DNA of 34,596 nt from Chitinophagaceae bacterium (GTDB lineage: Bacteria > Bacteroidota > Bacteroidia > Chitinophagales > Chitinophagaceae), in assembly GCA_014379965.1 (NCBI GenBank), contig JACMKU010000002.1, forward strand, positions 1 to 34,596, given 5' to 3'. Position numbers and translations under genes: made by a program. Position 1 is the stretch's first letter, and each line of letters opens with the position of its first letter. Below, piece by piece: positions 1-8,691 of the stretch. The notes beneath the pieces were generated by a model. That model made no database searches. It had not been told where the DNA came from and saw only the letters and a list, made by a program, of their open reading frames with translations.

Positions 1-865
1 CGAGGAATAGGAAGAGCATGATCACGACAACCATGATACCGGATAATGTAAGTATGTTCTTCTGTGAGTCCTTCAATCGCTTTACCGAAATGGTCTTCTG
101 CATCATCTCCTGGTCCATGCCAGTCATGGTAATGGTAATGAATGCGCCGGCCAGTATCTGTTTTAAAAAGAAAAGCCTACTGTTGGGATCGGTGAAGAAT
201 ATCTTGGAGTACCCTTTGTCATCCATGGCCGCTAGCGCCGAACCGAAGCTCATGTCCATAGCCTGGAGAATATAGATGACGCATACTACGAGACCGGTGA
301 GCATGAACGTAGTCTGCAACGTGTCTGTAAACACGATGGTCTTAACGCCGCCCTCATAGGTATAAATGAGAATCATTACGAGGATGATCACGGTAGTCAC
401 CCAGAATGGTACGCCGAAGCTGGAAAGGATAGCGTCTTGCAGGATCTTCACTACCAGGTAAAGCCGCGCCGTAGCGCCCAGAGTACGCGAGAGGATGAAG
501 AATGATGCGCCTGTCTTATATGAATATACGCCCAGACGCTTGCTGAGGTAATTGTAAATGGATGTGAGATTGAGCCGGTAATATAGTGGCAGCAGTACAT
601 AGGCAATGACGACATATCCAATGATGTACCCTAAGACGATCTGCGCATATGCGAATGATTCACGACCAACACCACCTGGTACACTGACGAAGGTGACGCC
701 TGATAAAGAGGTGCCAATCATACCAAAGGCGACGAGCATCCAGTTGGAATTGCGATTGCCAATGAAAAAGGATTCGTTGTTTGAATTGCGGGAGGTATAC
801 CAGGCGACTCCAAGCAGAAGAAGAAAGTAACCTATGACAAATGAGAACAATAATGTAGGTGACAT
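1..865 (-). CDS. Sodium:solute symporter family protein, N-terminal 288 residues (runs off the window)
   Basis: Reading the minus strand from the ATG at 865 gives an open frame of 288 codons to the window edge, so the C-terminal half is missing. The protein is strongly hydrophobic, with repeated membrane segments. The stretch GTSLSGVTFVSVPGG around residue 50 and the YLSKRLG motif in an early loop are typical of the sodium:solute symporter (SSS) family. Such proteins sit in the inner membrane and bring in a sugar, carboxylate or similar solute with sodium. The substrate cannot be read from the sequence. The gene is divergent from the LOG-family gene at 937, with a 71-base gap between them. 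It is a different protein from the symporter in the arabinose operon at 19885. Confidence 0.85.
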   Translation of the reverse strand, partial: MSPTLLFSFVIGYFLLLLGVAWYTSRNSNNESFFIGNRNSNWMLVAFGMIGTSLSGVTFVSVPGGVGRESFAYAQIVLGYIIGYVVIAYVLLPLYYRLNLTSIYNYLSKRLGVYSYKTGASFFILSRTLGATARLYLVVKILQDAILSSFGVPFWVTTVIILVMILIYTYEGGVKTIVFTDTLQTTFMLTGLVVCVIYILQAMDMSFGSALAAMDDKGYSKIFFTDPNSRLFFLKQILAGAFITITMTGMDQEMMQKTISVKRLKDSQKNILTLSGIMVVVIMLFLFL

Positions 866-936
866 GAACCGGTTTTAGATATGAGTATTATGGATTTTTG
901 AAGATAAACAAATTTGCCTTCCTTTGTCGCAAATTT

Positions 937-1488
937 ATGCAACCTACCCCTATACATTCGCTCGCTGTTTTCTGCGGTTCGAAATACGGCGTCAACCAAT
1001 TGTTTGCTGAACACGCCGTGGCACTTGGAAAGATCATGGTGAAACATGAAGTCACGTTAATTTATGGAGGCGGCAATGTAGGACTCATGGGAACTATCGC
1101 CGATACCGTCATGCAACACGGTGGAAGAGCCATCGGCGTGATACCGCAGGTGTTGGTTGAATGGGAACGCCAACATACTTCTCTCTCCGAGCTTTTCGTG
1201 GTGGATGATATGCATACACGGAAGAAAAAAATGTATGAGCTATGCGATGCGGCCATCATCCTGCCAGGTGGATTCGGTACACTCGACGAATTATTTGAGA
1301 TGGTGACATGGAATCAGCTGTCGATTCATGATAAACACATTTTCATTCTCAACTCTGGCGATTACTACAAGCACCTGATCGCGCACATTGCTCATATGCA
1401 ACAGGAGAATTTTCTATACGAAGCGGCTTATCAGCGTCTATCGGTTATTGATGAACCGGGAGGAATTGTGAAGTTTCTTGCGAGTTGA
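937..1488 (+). CDS. LOG-family (TIGR00730) cytokinin riboside 5'-monophosphate phosphoribohydrolase-like protein
   Basis: The 183-residue protein has a Rossmann-like fold pattern. It carries the family glycine-rich stretch IYGGGNVGLMG at 42-52, the MHTRKKKM helix at 92-99 and the signature PGGFGTLDE at 110-118. These mark the LOG family, once called 'lysine decarboxylase-like'. Its characterised members cleave the N-glycosidic bond of nucleoside 5'-monophosphates to release base and ribose 5-phosphate. The enzyme is cytosolic, with no signal peptide. The ATG at 937 is preferred over an in-frame TTG at 898, because family members begin a few residues before the AVFCGS strand. The true substrate in this organism is unknown. 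A repeat element of the TTTAARGG type follows directly. Confidence 0.85.
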   Translation: MQPTPIHSLAVFCGSKYGVNQLFAEHAVALGKIMVKHEVTLIYGGGNVGLMGTIADTVMQHGGRAIGVIPQVLVEWERQHTSLSELFVVDDMHTRKKKMYELCDAAIILPGGFGTLDELFEMVTWNQLSIHDKHIFILNSGDYYKHLIAHIAHMQQENFLYEAAYQRLSVIDEPGGIVKFLAS

Positions 1489-1502
1489 GGAGGGTGGATT
1501 GT

Positions 1503-1658
1503 TAAAAGGTTTAAAGGTTTAAGGGTTTAAAAGTTCCTTATGCGTGGATGCAAGACAGGCATCTCGGCATTAGTAAAGTATATCCAACTAGAAACAACTC
1601 TTAAACTATTAAACTTTTAAACCCTTAAACCGGTAAAACAAGTAAAACCACTAAAACC
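1503..1658. repeat. Fold-back repeat element, octamer word TTTAARRG (dialect A, copy 1)
   Basis: The left arm is a run of 8-base units of the form TTTAAAGG/TTTAAGGG. The right arm is a run of the reverse-complement word. A stretch of 20 bases at 1516-1535 (GGTTTAAGGGTTTAAAAGTT) is matched perfectly in inverted orientation at 1612-1631. The 76-base core between them has no recognisable gene. The element fills the gap between two convergent genes and ends about 12 bases from the stop codon at 1670. It could act as a bidirectional terminator-like hairpin, but it lacks the compact GC stem of a classical terminator. Confidence 0.85.
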
Positions 1659-1669
1659 CGTCGCACTTC

Positions 1670-2266
1670 CTACTTCTGGAAAAGCGGAATCTGCACTCCC
1701 GCCCTCACAATAGGTATCGTGCGTCCATAACTATCGGTGTAAGGCGAATAAGCATTGTCGGCTATGTCGAATAGTACAGCGAGGTAAAAGAAGGGCTCGC
1801 CGCTATCTGGATGACGATTGGTAGTATAGCCTCCGCCAATGAGAAAGCTGTTGGCCTCTACAGTGGCCGAGCTGGAACTTGCTCCACCCGGTGGCATATA
1901 TTTCTGCTTGATAAAATTATGTTCGAACTGTGCCTGCACGAACAGGAAGCGTACAGGGTAAAGTTTCGCAAACACGCCTCCGCCATATACCGATTGCCTA
2001 AGGCGATCATCGAATACATTCACATCGCGGTAAGAGGTATAATTATAATTTACTACAAGACCGGCGTCCGCAAATTTGGACAAGCTATATCCAAACACAG
2101 GGCTAGCCCCAATCAGGAAGGTATTATTATAAAACGCAAGTGATACGCTACCACCTGTGAACAGATGCTCCCTGAAACTCTTTCCCGTCTCTTTTTCTTC
2201 CTCGTCCTGTGCCATGGCAGCCGTCCCAAGAAAAAGGCAACCCACTATTACAAACAGTTTCTTCAT
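1670..2266 (-). CDS. Small outer-membrane beta-barrel-like protein, function unknown
   Basis: The 198-residue protein begins with a clear signal peptide, MKKLFVIVGCLFLGTAAMAQ, and cleavage is expected after AMAQ. The mature part alternates short polar turns with stretches such as YNNTFLIGASPVFGYSL, rich in aromatic, glycine and small residues, as in small outer-membrane beta-barrels. It ends in VRAGVQIPLFQK, which fits a final membrane strand. A low-complexity serine run lies in one predicted loop. I do not recognise a specific family. It follows the FAD oxidase gene on the same strand, but a repeat element lies between them, so co-transcription is uncertain. Confidence 0.7.
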   Translation of the reverse strand: MKKLFVIVGCLFLGTAAMAQDEEEKETGKSFREHLFTGGSVSLAFYNNTFLIGASPVFGYSLSKFADAGLVVNYNYTSYRDVNVFDDRLRQSVYGGGVFAKLYPVRFLFVQAQFEHNFIKQKYMPPGGASSSSATVEANSFLIGGGYTTNRHPDSGEPFFYLAVLFDIADNAYSPYTDSYGRTIPIVRAGVQIPLFQK

Positions 2267-2311
2267 TCGTTATTGTTTTTTGATATAAAATAAACGTCCG
2301 GGAGCTGTTAG

Positions 2312-2430
2312 GGTTTAAAAGTTTAATGGTTGTTAAAGCAGTTCGTTTCAAGCCTGGATCGCAACTTCTAATTAAAGAACGATTAAACCATTAAACTCTT
2401 AAACCGTTAAACTGGTAAACTCCTAAACTC
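2312..2430. repeat. Fold-back repeat element, octamer word TTTAARRG (dialect A, copy 2)
   Basis: The arm at 2312-2331 (GGTTTAAAAGTTTAATGGTT) matches the reverse complement of 2386-2405 at 19 of 20 positions. The right side continues as further YTTAAACY units to about 2430, just before the stop codon at 2433. The 54-base core is unrelated to the core of copy 1. The element lies between the FAD oxidase gene and the small outer-membrane protein gene. Confidence 0.8.
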
Positions 2431-2432
2431 CC

Positions 2433-3851
2433 TCAGGCATCAAAAACTTTGCCTGCATTCAATATATTGTTGGGATCGAATACCTTCTTGATTCCCCTCA
2501 TGAGTTGCAACTGAGTCTGGTCAAACATAATATCCATAAATCCTTTTTGGATCAAACCGACCCCATGCTCGCCGCTGATGGTGCCGCCGAGTTCCTTGAC
2601 CAGTTCAAACAAGGCACGTAGGCTCTTCGTCATCTCGGGATCGCCCAGACTGTCGGAAGTGCCTTCTTTTTTAATCCTTATATGAAGATTACCATCGCCC
2701 GCATGACCGTAGCACACAGCGTGAAAGTTGTACTGTCGTCCAAGCTCCTTCACTCCCTTGATTAATGCAGGCAAAGCGGCTCTTGGCACCACTGTATCCT
2801 CCTCAATCGTATACCCCGCCAGCTTTACTGCCTCTGCCGTGCGCCGGCGTACTTTCCATAACTCCGCCTTCTGCTGCGCATCGTCCGCGAAGAAGATCTC
2901 TCCTCCTTCGAACTCACCCATTAGCCCCGCGATCTGTTCCATATCACTCATCAACACTTCCATGTTGTTTCCATCGACTTCGATGATAAGGTGTGCCGCT
3001 ATATCGTCGGTTATGGGAACTGCGAAACTATCAACCATCTTACTCGTGATCTTTAACGCATCGATCTCCACGAGCTCGAGCCCGCTCGGTACGAATCCCG
3101 CCCGGAAGATCGCGCTCACCGCTTCGCTGGCTTTCTCCAATGATGCGAAAGGGACAAGCATCAGCAGATCATATTTTGGAAGGGGAATAAGTTTGAGTAC
3201 GATCTTCGTCACGATTCCAAGTGTTCCCTCACTACCCACCATTAATTGCGTAAGATTATAGCCCGTCGAGTTCTTCAACACATTTGCTCCCGTCCAGATG
3301 ATCTCCCCTGTTGGTAATACCACCTCGAGGTTAAGCACATAGTCTTTTACCACCCCGTACTTCACGGCCTTGGGCCCACCGCTGTTAGCGGCGATATTTC
3401 CACCAATGAAACAGGATCCACGGCTACTCGGATCCGGGGGATAGAACAATCCCTTTTCCTTTACCGCATTCTGTAACACCTCTGTTATAACACCGGGCTC
3501 GGTCGTCACCTGCAGGTTCTTCTCGTCGATCTTGAGGATGGTATTCATTCTCTCCATAGAAAGCAATACGCCTCCTAGATGAGGCAGTGCACCACCGCTT
3601 AGTCCTGTGCCTGCGCCCCTGGGTGTAACGGGTATGCGATCGCGATTGCAGATCTTCATAATGCTGCCAATCTCCTCAGCAGTCCTGGGCTTTATGACTA
3701 CTTCCGGTAAAAATCGAAGTGTCTCCGTTTCATCATGAGAATATTTCTCCATCGATTCTTCATCCGCCACCACGAATGACTCGCCCACGATCTTTTTGAA
3801 AGATTCGATGTGTTGGGATGTGAGATTTGTTTTAACTGCTATTTCCATCAA
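2433..3851 (-). CDS. FAD-binding oxidase, GlcD / D-lactate dehydrogenase type
   Basis: The protein has 472 residues, a usual length for GlcD-like oxidases. The N-terminal FAD-binding domain (about 48-190) contains VTPRGAGTGLSGGALP at 75-90, the flavin pyrophosphate loop, and PPDPSSRGSCFIGGNIAANS near 138-157. The C-terminal domain (about 225-470) carries GHAGDGNLHIRI and the GEHGVG motif at 427-432. These enzymes oxidise 2-hydroxy acids such as D-lactate or glycolate with FAD as cofactor. The exact acid cannot be told from sequence, and no GlcE/GlcF partners lie beside it, so it probably works as a single polypeptide. Two ATG codons are adjacent at the start. Two small stem-loops lie upstream (3862-3912). 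Confidence 0.87.
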   Translation of the reverse strand: MMEIAVKTNLTSQHIESFKKIVGESFVVADEESMEKYSHDETETLRFLPEVVIKPRTAEEIGSIMKICNRDRIPVTPRGAGTGLSGGALPHLGGVLLSMERMNTILKIDEKNLQVTTEPGVITEVLQNAVKEKGLFYPPDPSSRGSCFIGGNIAANSGGPKAVKYGVVKDYVLNLEVVLPTGEIIWTGANVLKNSTGYNLTQLMVGSEGTLGIVTKIVLKLIPLPKYDLLMLVPFASLEKASEAVSAIFRAGFVPSGLELVEIDALKITSKMVDSFAVPITDDIAAHLIIEVDGNNMEVLMSDMEQIAGLMGEFEGGEIFFADDAQQKAELWKVRRRTAEAVKLAGYTIEEDTVVPRAALPALIKGVKELGRQYNFHAVCYGHAGDGNLHIRIKKEGTSDSLGDPEMTKSLRALFELVKELGGTISGEHGVGLIQKGFMDIMFDQTQLQLMRGIKKVFDPNNILNAGKVFDA

Positions 3852-3861
3852 CCGTAAGCGC

Positions 3862-3912
3862 TTTATTCCTGTAAAAATCGGAATAAATCAGCAATCGGGA
3901 TTGAAAGATTGC
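3862..3912. promoter_or_regulatory. Two consecutive stem-loops between sprF-like gene and FAD oxidase gene
   Basis: TTTATTCC at 3862-3869 pairs perfectly with GGAATAAA at 3880-3887 across a 10-base loop. GCAATC at 3891-3896 pairs with GATTGC at 3907-3912. Together they fill most of the 74-base gap. Neither is followed by a T-run on the minus strand. A processing signal, a weak terminator for the upstream gene or an operator for the oxidase are all possible. The role is not established. Confidence 0.3.
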
Positions 3913-3925
3913 GTGAAGTCTGATA

Positions 3926-4966
3926 TTAATAGTTCTTGAAGCTGGGACAGATTGATTCGCGACGATTGCCTTTGTAAGAATCGAATACACCCTGTTTTAT
4001 CAGCGAAAACTCGAAGGCCCCGCGTGAATTGTTATAACTCTGGAGCGTCGATATCGTTGCGTCGTATGTGAATGTAAATGTGTAGTCCTTTAATCCAAGA
4101 CCGATCATTGGTATCACAGCATCTCCTGAGCGATAATAAGCACCGCCGATCAATACTTTCTCGCCGTCGCCAGAAAGGTTGTAGTGTGCGTTGGCACCAA
4201 TGAGCCATTCGTACGACTTAGCCTGCAATGAAACATAGCTGTTGGGGTTGATGATCCACTGGTCGTTCAACTTGAAGGTACCGTTTACAAATGCGGTATG
4301 CCTGACAGGTATCCGATTGTCGATGCCCTGCTTGGGATCGAAAAATGATTCTTTCGGACGATTGATATGGTGTGATGAAAACCCAACATTCAGGTAGGTA
4401 TTTTCATTGGGGAAAAAGGCATAGTTCATACCGGCCTGCAAGTCGACATAACTGATATTGTTGCTGGCCAATTGCGGCGCGAGCCCGATCTGGTGAACGT
4501 CGAAGAACTTTCCATTCCATTGGCTTGGAAAGGTCAGGTTAGCCGTATTGATGCGCTTGTTAGCCCAGCCTACGTTGAAACCAAGACTTAGCAGGCTTCC
4601 GAGATTCAGCATCTGGTGATAGGCTACAGATCCATAGAGCCTGGTAGCTGTAAGATTACCACTACCCGCAACATCGCGCATGATGAGTCCGCCAACGCCG
4701 AGCCATCCATTGTCTTTCTCCATCACCTGAACGTCTCCGAATGCACTGATCGTTTTATAGGGGATGGCCATGAGCGATGACCACTGGTTACGGAAGTTTG
4801 CACCGAGGCGATAGTCACCATCCGGAATAAACCCGGTGTTGGCCGGGTTAGTCAACAGTGGTGAATTCATGAATTGGGAAAAATGTAGATCCTGCGACCA
4901 TGTGCGGGTCAACAGGCACAGGCTGCAAATGGAAAGCAATGCTATTTTATTAAACGCCTTCTTCAT
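3926..4966 (-). CDS. PorP/SprF-family type IX secretion system membrane protein
   Basis: The 346-residue protein has an N-terminal signal ending near TRTWSQ, followed directly by the family hallmark DLHFSQFMNSPLLTNPANTG. The rest alternates short strands and turns, as in an outer-membrane beta-barrel. PorP/SprF proteins are outer-membrane partners needed to secrete or anchor particular T9SS cargo, in gliding Bacteroidota often SprB-like adhesins. It lies 32 bases downstream of a 1216-residue protein with a T9SS type B sorting domain, in the usual cargo-then-PorP order. The two probably form one transcription unit and work together at the cell surface. Confidence 0.9.
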   Translation of the reverse strand: MKKAFNKIALLSICSLCLLTRTWSQDLHFSQFMNSPLLTNPANTGFIPDGDYRLGANFRNQWSSLMAIPYKTISAFGDVQVMEKDNGWLGVGGLIMRDVAGSGNLTATRLYGSVAYHQMLNLGSLLSLGFNVGWANKRINTANLTFPSQWNGKFFDVHQIGLAPQLASNNISYVDLQAGMNYAFFPNENTYLNVGFSSHHINRPKESFFDPKQGIDNRIPVRHTAFVNGTFKLNDQWIINPNSYVSLQAKSYEWLIGANAHYNLSGDGEKVLIGGAYYRSGDAVIPMIGLGLKDYTFTFTYDATISTLQSYNNSRGAFEFSLIKQGVFDSYKGNRRESICPSFKNY

Positions 4967-4998
4967 ATCACTATCCTCCTTTCGCTTTTTTACTCTTT

Positions 4999-7900
4999 TT
5001 ATCGTATTAACGTTATATCACCTTTACGCGATGCCTTTATTCCGTCAAAGAATTCGACCTCCAGCGTATATGCATAGACATCCATCGGTTGAAGGACACC
5101 CTTCACTTTGCCATCCCAGCCCTGCAACCTGTTATTTGTTTCGAAGACCTTTTGACCCCAGCGGTTCCAGATGATGAATCGCATCTTCGCTATTCCGAAA
5201 CCACGGACGAAGATCACGCTATTCTCATCTCCCCTTCCAGGCGTGAATGCATTCGGAACATCGAGGGCCGGTACTATGATGGTGCTAACCGGCTGACAGG
5301 TTGTATCCGGGCAACCGACCTGGTTGTATGCGATTAAACAGGCGTCAAACGTACCCGTTGCATTATATTGATGTTCTACCGGGCCTCTTGAATTAGTAAG
5401 AAGGCTGTCACCATCACCGAAGAGCCACTTGAATGAAACAGCTGTCGGCGATGAATTATTATTAAAGACGTTTGGCGTGTTTTCAACAGGAGCCACAGGA
5501 GTATAGCTGAATGCCGCGGTCGGCTTCTCGTAGACCACTATGGTAAATCTCGACGTATCGGTGACGTTACATGTATTCAAATTAGTTGCAACCAATGTCA
5601 CAGTATATGTTCCCGGAACCGAATACAAGTGCGTCGGTTCGAAATCAGTGGAAGTGTTGTCTGGTGAACCTGGATCTCCGAAGTTCCATTCGTAAGTCTG
5701 GCCGGCAACAGTTGAATTATCAAACTCCGCGGAATAAGGGGCACAACCCGCTGGGTCTGTCGAGAACCCGGCGTCTACGTTGATGGCCACTTCTATTTGG
5801 ATTCGGAATGAGTCGGGATAATTACAATAAGCGGAATCCGTCAATATCAGCCAGGCCGTATAGCTACCGGGTCCTGGATAAGTGTGGGTGACACTATTCA
5901 TTCCACCTACAACCGGCGCGCTGCCATCTCCGAACTTCCATATGAATGAATTAGGACGGAATGGTCGGGACTGATCGGTAGTAGATAGGTTGTTGAACTG
6001 GTAATTGAAAGATTCGCAAGGAGGCAGTTTTACGGCTTCTGCATTCAGGTTAGCCTTAAGATCACCTACACGGATATTGATATAAGAAGTATCACGAAGG
6101 TTACAGGCTGCAGGATTGATAGCAATGAGCATGACTCTGTATGTACCTACCGCGAAGAATGTATGAGGTTGTGTATACCCGGTATCCGCTGCATAGGGGC
6201 CGAAGTCACCGGTACCATCACCGAAGTTCCAAACATACTCGGTAGCGTTACGGATCAGGTCTGTAAACTGTACCGTCAATGGAAGACATCCAGCGGTATC
6301 GCGAGGCACACCACCGATTGCCGACTCTACATCGGAGCCAACCCCTGCCAGGTTGAATGACATCTTGATCATACCCAGATTACAACCTGGAAGTGCTCCA
6401 TTTACAGGACCGGCAACACCTGGTGTAATGGGGAAAGACGCGCCACCGTTACAGTTGGCGCAGACACCCTGGTAGACGATACCATTGTTATCAAAACGGC
6501 TCGTACCTCCATCCACGTGATCGCCTAGTCCACCGGACTGACCGAAGAAACTTGCGTAAAGTGGATTCGGACCAACGGCATCCCTTTTCATCACGAAGAA
6601 ATAGAAGTCCTTATTATCAGTAGTAGATTGATAAGCGTCTGGGGTTGTTCTAAGACCGGTAGTACCGGCGTTTGGATAAGCACTATTACCGAGAATATCA
6701 CCACCCCAACCGGATACATAGATATTTTCACAACGGTCAACAAGGAAGGCGGTTGGCGAGATGTTGGGCAAAGTAGAACCTGTACCGAATGTAGTTGAAT
6801 AAACATAGTTCGAAAGGTCCGGCCGCAATTTCCCAATGAACTGTTTTGCATTCGCATCCACATATGTCGCATTGATTACAGGCCATGCTCCAGTAGTTTG
6901 TCCCATCACGTAAGGAAAACCGAGGCGGTCGAATTGGATTCCATATACCTGGTCAATCCCCGTGGTCCCGATATAGGTCGAACGAATATGTGTCGCACCA
7001 TTATTACTTATTTGTGCTACGAAACCATCGATATTGCTGTGTGGAATGGTTGTTCCGACTGTACCGGCTTGGTTGCCTGGGAAATTGGTACTCTCCGTTC
7101 CACCAGCGACATAAATATCTCCGGTAGAGGGTGAGATCGATAATACATATCCCGCGTCATTCCCGCTACCACCGAGATAGCTGGCGAAAGTGATACCTGA
7201 AAGGTCGGGAGGGAATTTGAGAACCACGGCATCCTGCGCACCACCACCATAAGTAGTTTGAAAAGCTCCTGCGGTCACAGGAAATGTTCCCGACGCAGGT
7301 GAATTGGGAGATTGCGTTGACGAGGCCACATACACATTACCGGCCCCATCGACGATCACCTCGCTACGGCCATCATCTCCATAGTTGCGCTGTAGCGAAT
7401 TCTGATTATTTCTACCAATGGATATATTCACACCATCATTTCCTGCTCCACCGATTTTCAAGGATCCTATAAGATCCGATCCGGCAGCATTGAGTTTAGT
7501 CACCACTATATCATAGCCTCCGCCGCCGGGAATAGCTGCACCACGAGTCGGGTAGTTGGAAGAGTTTGTTCTGCCAGCCAATATCAACTGACCTTGTGGA
7601 TCGACGATAAGACTATGTGGTTGCTCATTACCACCACCGCCAATATAAGTACCGTATACACGTGTAGATCCCGTAGGTGATAATTTGATGATGCCGATAT
7701 CGATGGCACCTGGCGCATCCGCGTTTCCACCCTGGAAGCTTGTCTGGAAGGCACCTGGTGTAATGGCAAATGATCCGCTGCCAAATACGATACCGCCACC
7801 GTAAAAACTTCCATCGGGTCCATAAGTAGCCGTATAGCCCCAGTTGTTTGCGACGCTACCGGAAAATGAACAGAATATGAGGAATGGATCGATTACTAAT

Positions 7901-8649
7901 GTTGCTGTAGGATCATAGTCCTTTACGTCAAAGCGAAGTATGTTGTCCTTCACCACGTACTTACAGGCCACCTCTCTCCTCTCTTTGCCATTAGCCTGGT
8001 AAGTATATGGATAGGATTCCCTCAGTTCACCTACCGATGTGCTCACGACTAGTTCCTTGTTCTTTACCTGCAATTTATCTGCGCCTTCATACCTCATCGC
8101 GATCTTGCTGATGTCGGCGCCGGGTTTCGCGATGATGTCGTACTTCAATGTACCATTGTCAGTATAATATCTTACGTCGATATTGGGATACACATTCTTC
8201 ATCGTGATGCCCTGGAATATCCGGCATTTGGAAGCCCATTTGGAGGGGTCATTACCGATAAAATAGTTGTTGTAGGTTTCGATAGCCTTGTCGGGCACAA
8301 TTTCAATATCCTTTGAAGCCCCAACGAAGTCGACGGCGTAGACATGCGACCGGAGGAGGAGTTTATTATCCTCGCTATGCGCGGCCTTTACCTCGGAGGA
8401 ATTATGTTCATGAAAAATGTTCTGTATTTTCTGAAAGTCCTGGCGATTATGCTGGAGAACGGAGAATCCGCCAGAGCGGATATAGAAGGCACCAGCGTTC
8501 ACATCTCCCATATATTTTATACGGGAATCCCACTGGCCTTTATTCTCAATGAATTCAATGTTGTTGTAATTCTGGGTACGGGCCAAAAATGATGTGGTCA
8601 ATAAGACAACTAGGACTGCTAACTGCTTCAGAGTCGAATATATTTTCAT
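4999..8649 (-). CDS. Large T9SS cargo: SBBP-type propeller, four PKD domains and gliding motility-associated C-terminal sorting domain
   Basis: The protein has 1216 residues with a signal peptide ending near SFLARTQ. Residues about 28-260 begin IEFIENKGQWDSRIKY, a conserved N-terminal domain of large Bacteroidota surface proteins. Residues about 265-760 are rich in repeats such as GGSGNDAGYVLSI and GSGNDGVNI, typical of SBBP beta-propeller blades. Four PKD-like modules follow, with WNFGDG at 807, WKFGDG at 904, WNFGDP at 988 and WLFGDG at 1075. The C-terminus (about 1130-1216) starts VPNAFTPGRGDEN and contains IIWNRWGQKVFET, the CHU_C / T9SS type B sorting domain. It is therefore secreted by T9SS and displayed on, or released from, the surface. 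Adhesion or glycan contact is likely but inferred. Its PorP/SprF partner is encoded next. Confidence 0.92.
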   Translation of the reverse strand: MKIYSTLKQLAVLVVLLTTSFLARTQNYNNIEFIENKGQWDSRIKYMGDVNAGAFYIRSGGFSVLQHNRQDFQKIQNIFHEHNSSEVKAAHSEDNKLLLRSHVYAVDFVGASKDIEIVPDKAIETYNNYFIGNDPSKWASKCRIFQGITMKNVYPNIDVRYYTDNGTLKYDIIAKPGADISKIAMRYEGADKLQVKNKELVVSTSVGELRESYPYTYQANGKERREVACKYVVKDNILRFDVKDYDPTATLVIDPFLIFCSFSGSVANNWGYTATYGPDGSFYGGGIVFGSGSFAITPGAFQTSFQGGNADAPGAIDIGIIKLSPTGSTRVYGTYIGGGGNEQPHSLIVDPQGQLILAGRTNSSNYPTRGAAIPGGGGYDIVVTKLNAAGSDLIGSLKIGGAGNDGVNISIGRNNQNSLQRNYGDDGRSEVIVDGAGNVYVASSTQSPNSPASGTFPVTAGAFQTTYGGGAQDAVVLKFPPDLSGITFASYLGGSGNDAGYVLSISPSTGDIYVAGGTESTNFPGNQAGTVGTTIPHSNIDGFVAQISNNGATHIRSTYIGTTGIDQVYGIQFDRLGFPYVMGQTTGAWPVINATYVDANAKQFIGKLRPDLSNYVYSTTFGTGSTLPNISPTAFLVDRCENIYVSGWGGDILGNSAYPNAGTTGLRTTPDAYQSTTDNKDFYFFVMKRDAVGPNPLYASFFGQSGGLGDHVDGGTSRFDNNGIVYQGVCANCNGGASFPITPGVAGPVNGALPGCNLGMIKMSFNLAGVGSDVESAIGGVPRDTAGCLPLTVQFTDLIRNATEYVWNFGDGTGDFGPYAADTGYTQPHTFFAVGTYRVMLIAINPAACNLRDTSYINIRVGDLKANLNAEAVKLPPCESFNYQFNNLSTTDQSRPFRPNSFIWKFGDGSAPVVGGMNSVTHTYPGPGSYTAWLILTDSAYCNYPDSFRIQIEVAINVDAGFSTDPAGCAPYSAEFDNSTVAGQTYEWNFGDPGSPDNTSTDFEPTHLYSVPGTYTVTLVATNLNTCNVTDTSRFTIVVYEKPTAAFSYTPVAPVENTPNVFNNNSSPTAVSFKWLFGDGDSLLTNSRGPVEHQYNATGTFDACLIAYNQVGCPDTTCQPVSTIIVPALDVPNAFTPGRGDENSVIFVRGFGIAKMRFIIWNRWGQKVFETNNRLQGWDGKVKGVLQPMDVYAYTLEVEFFDGIKASRKGDITLIR

Positions 8650-8691
8650 TAAAATAAGTAAAATAATCGGTAAAGAGATTGAAAACTTGTG

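Noticed and set aside
898..936. TTG start that would add 13 residues to the LOG-family protein
   Set aside because: The ATG at 937 sits just before the conserved AVFCGS strand, as in the family; the added residues are not family-like.
2728..3261. Plus-strand open frame opposite the FAD oxidase
   Set aside because: It is a serine-rich translation typical of an antisense shadow; the minus-strand frame has full family motifs.
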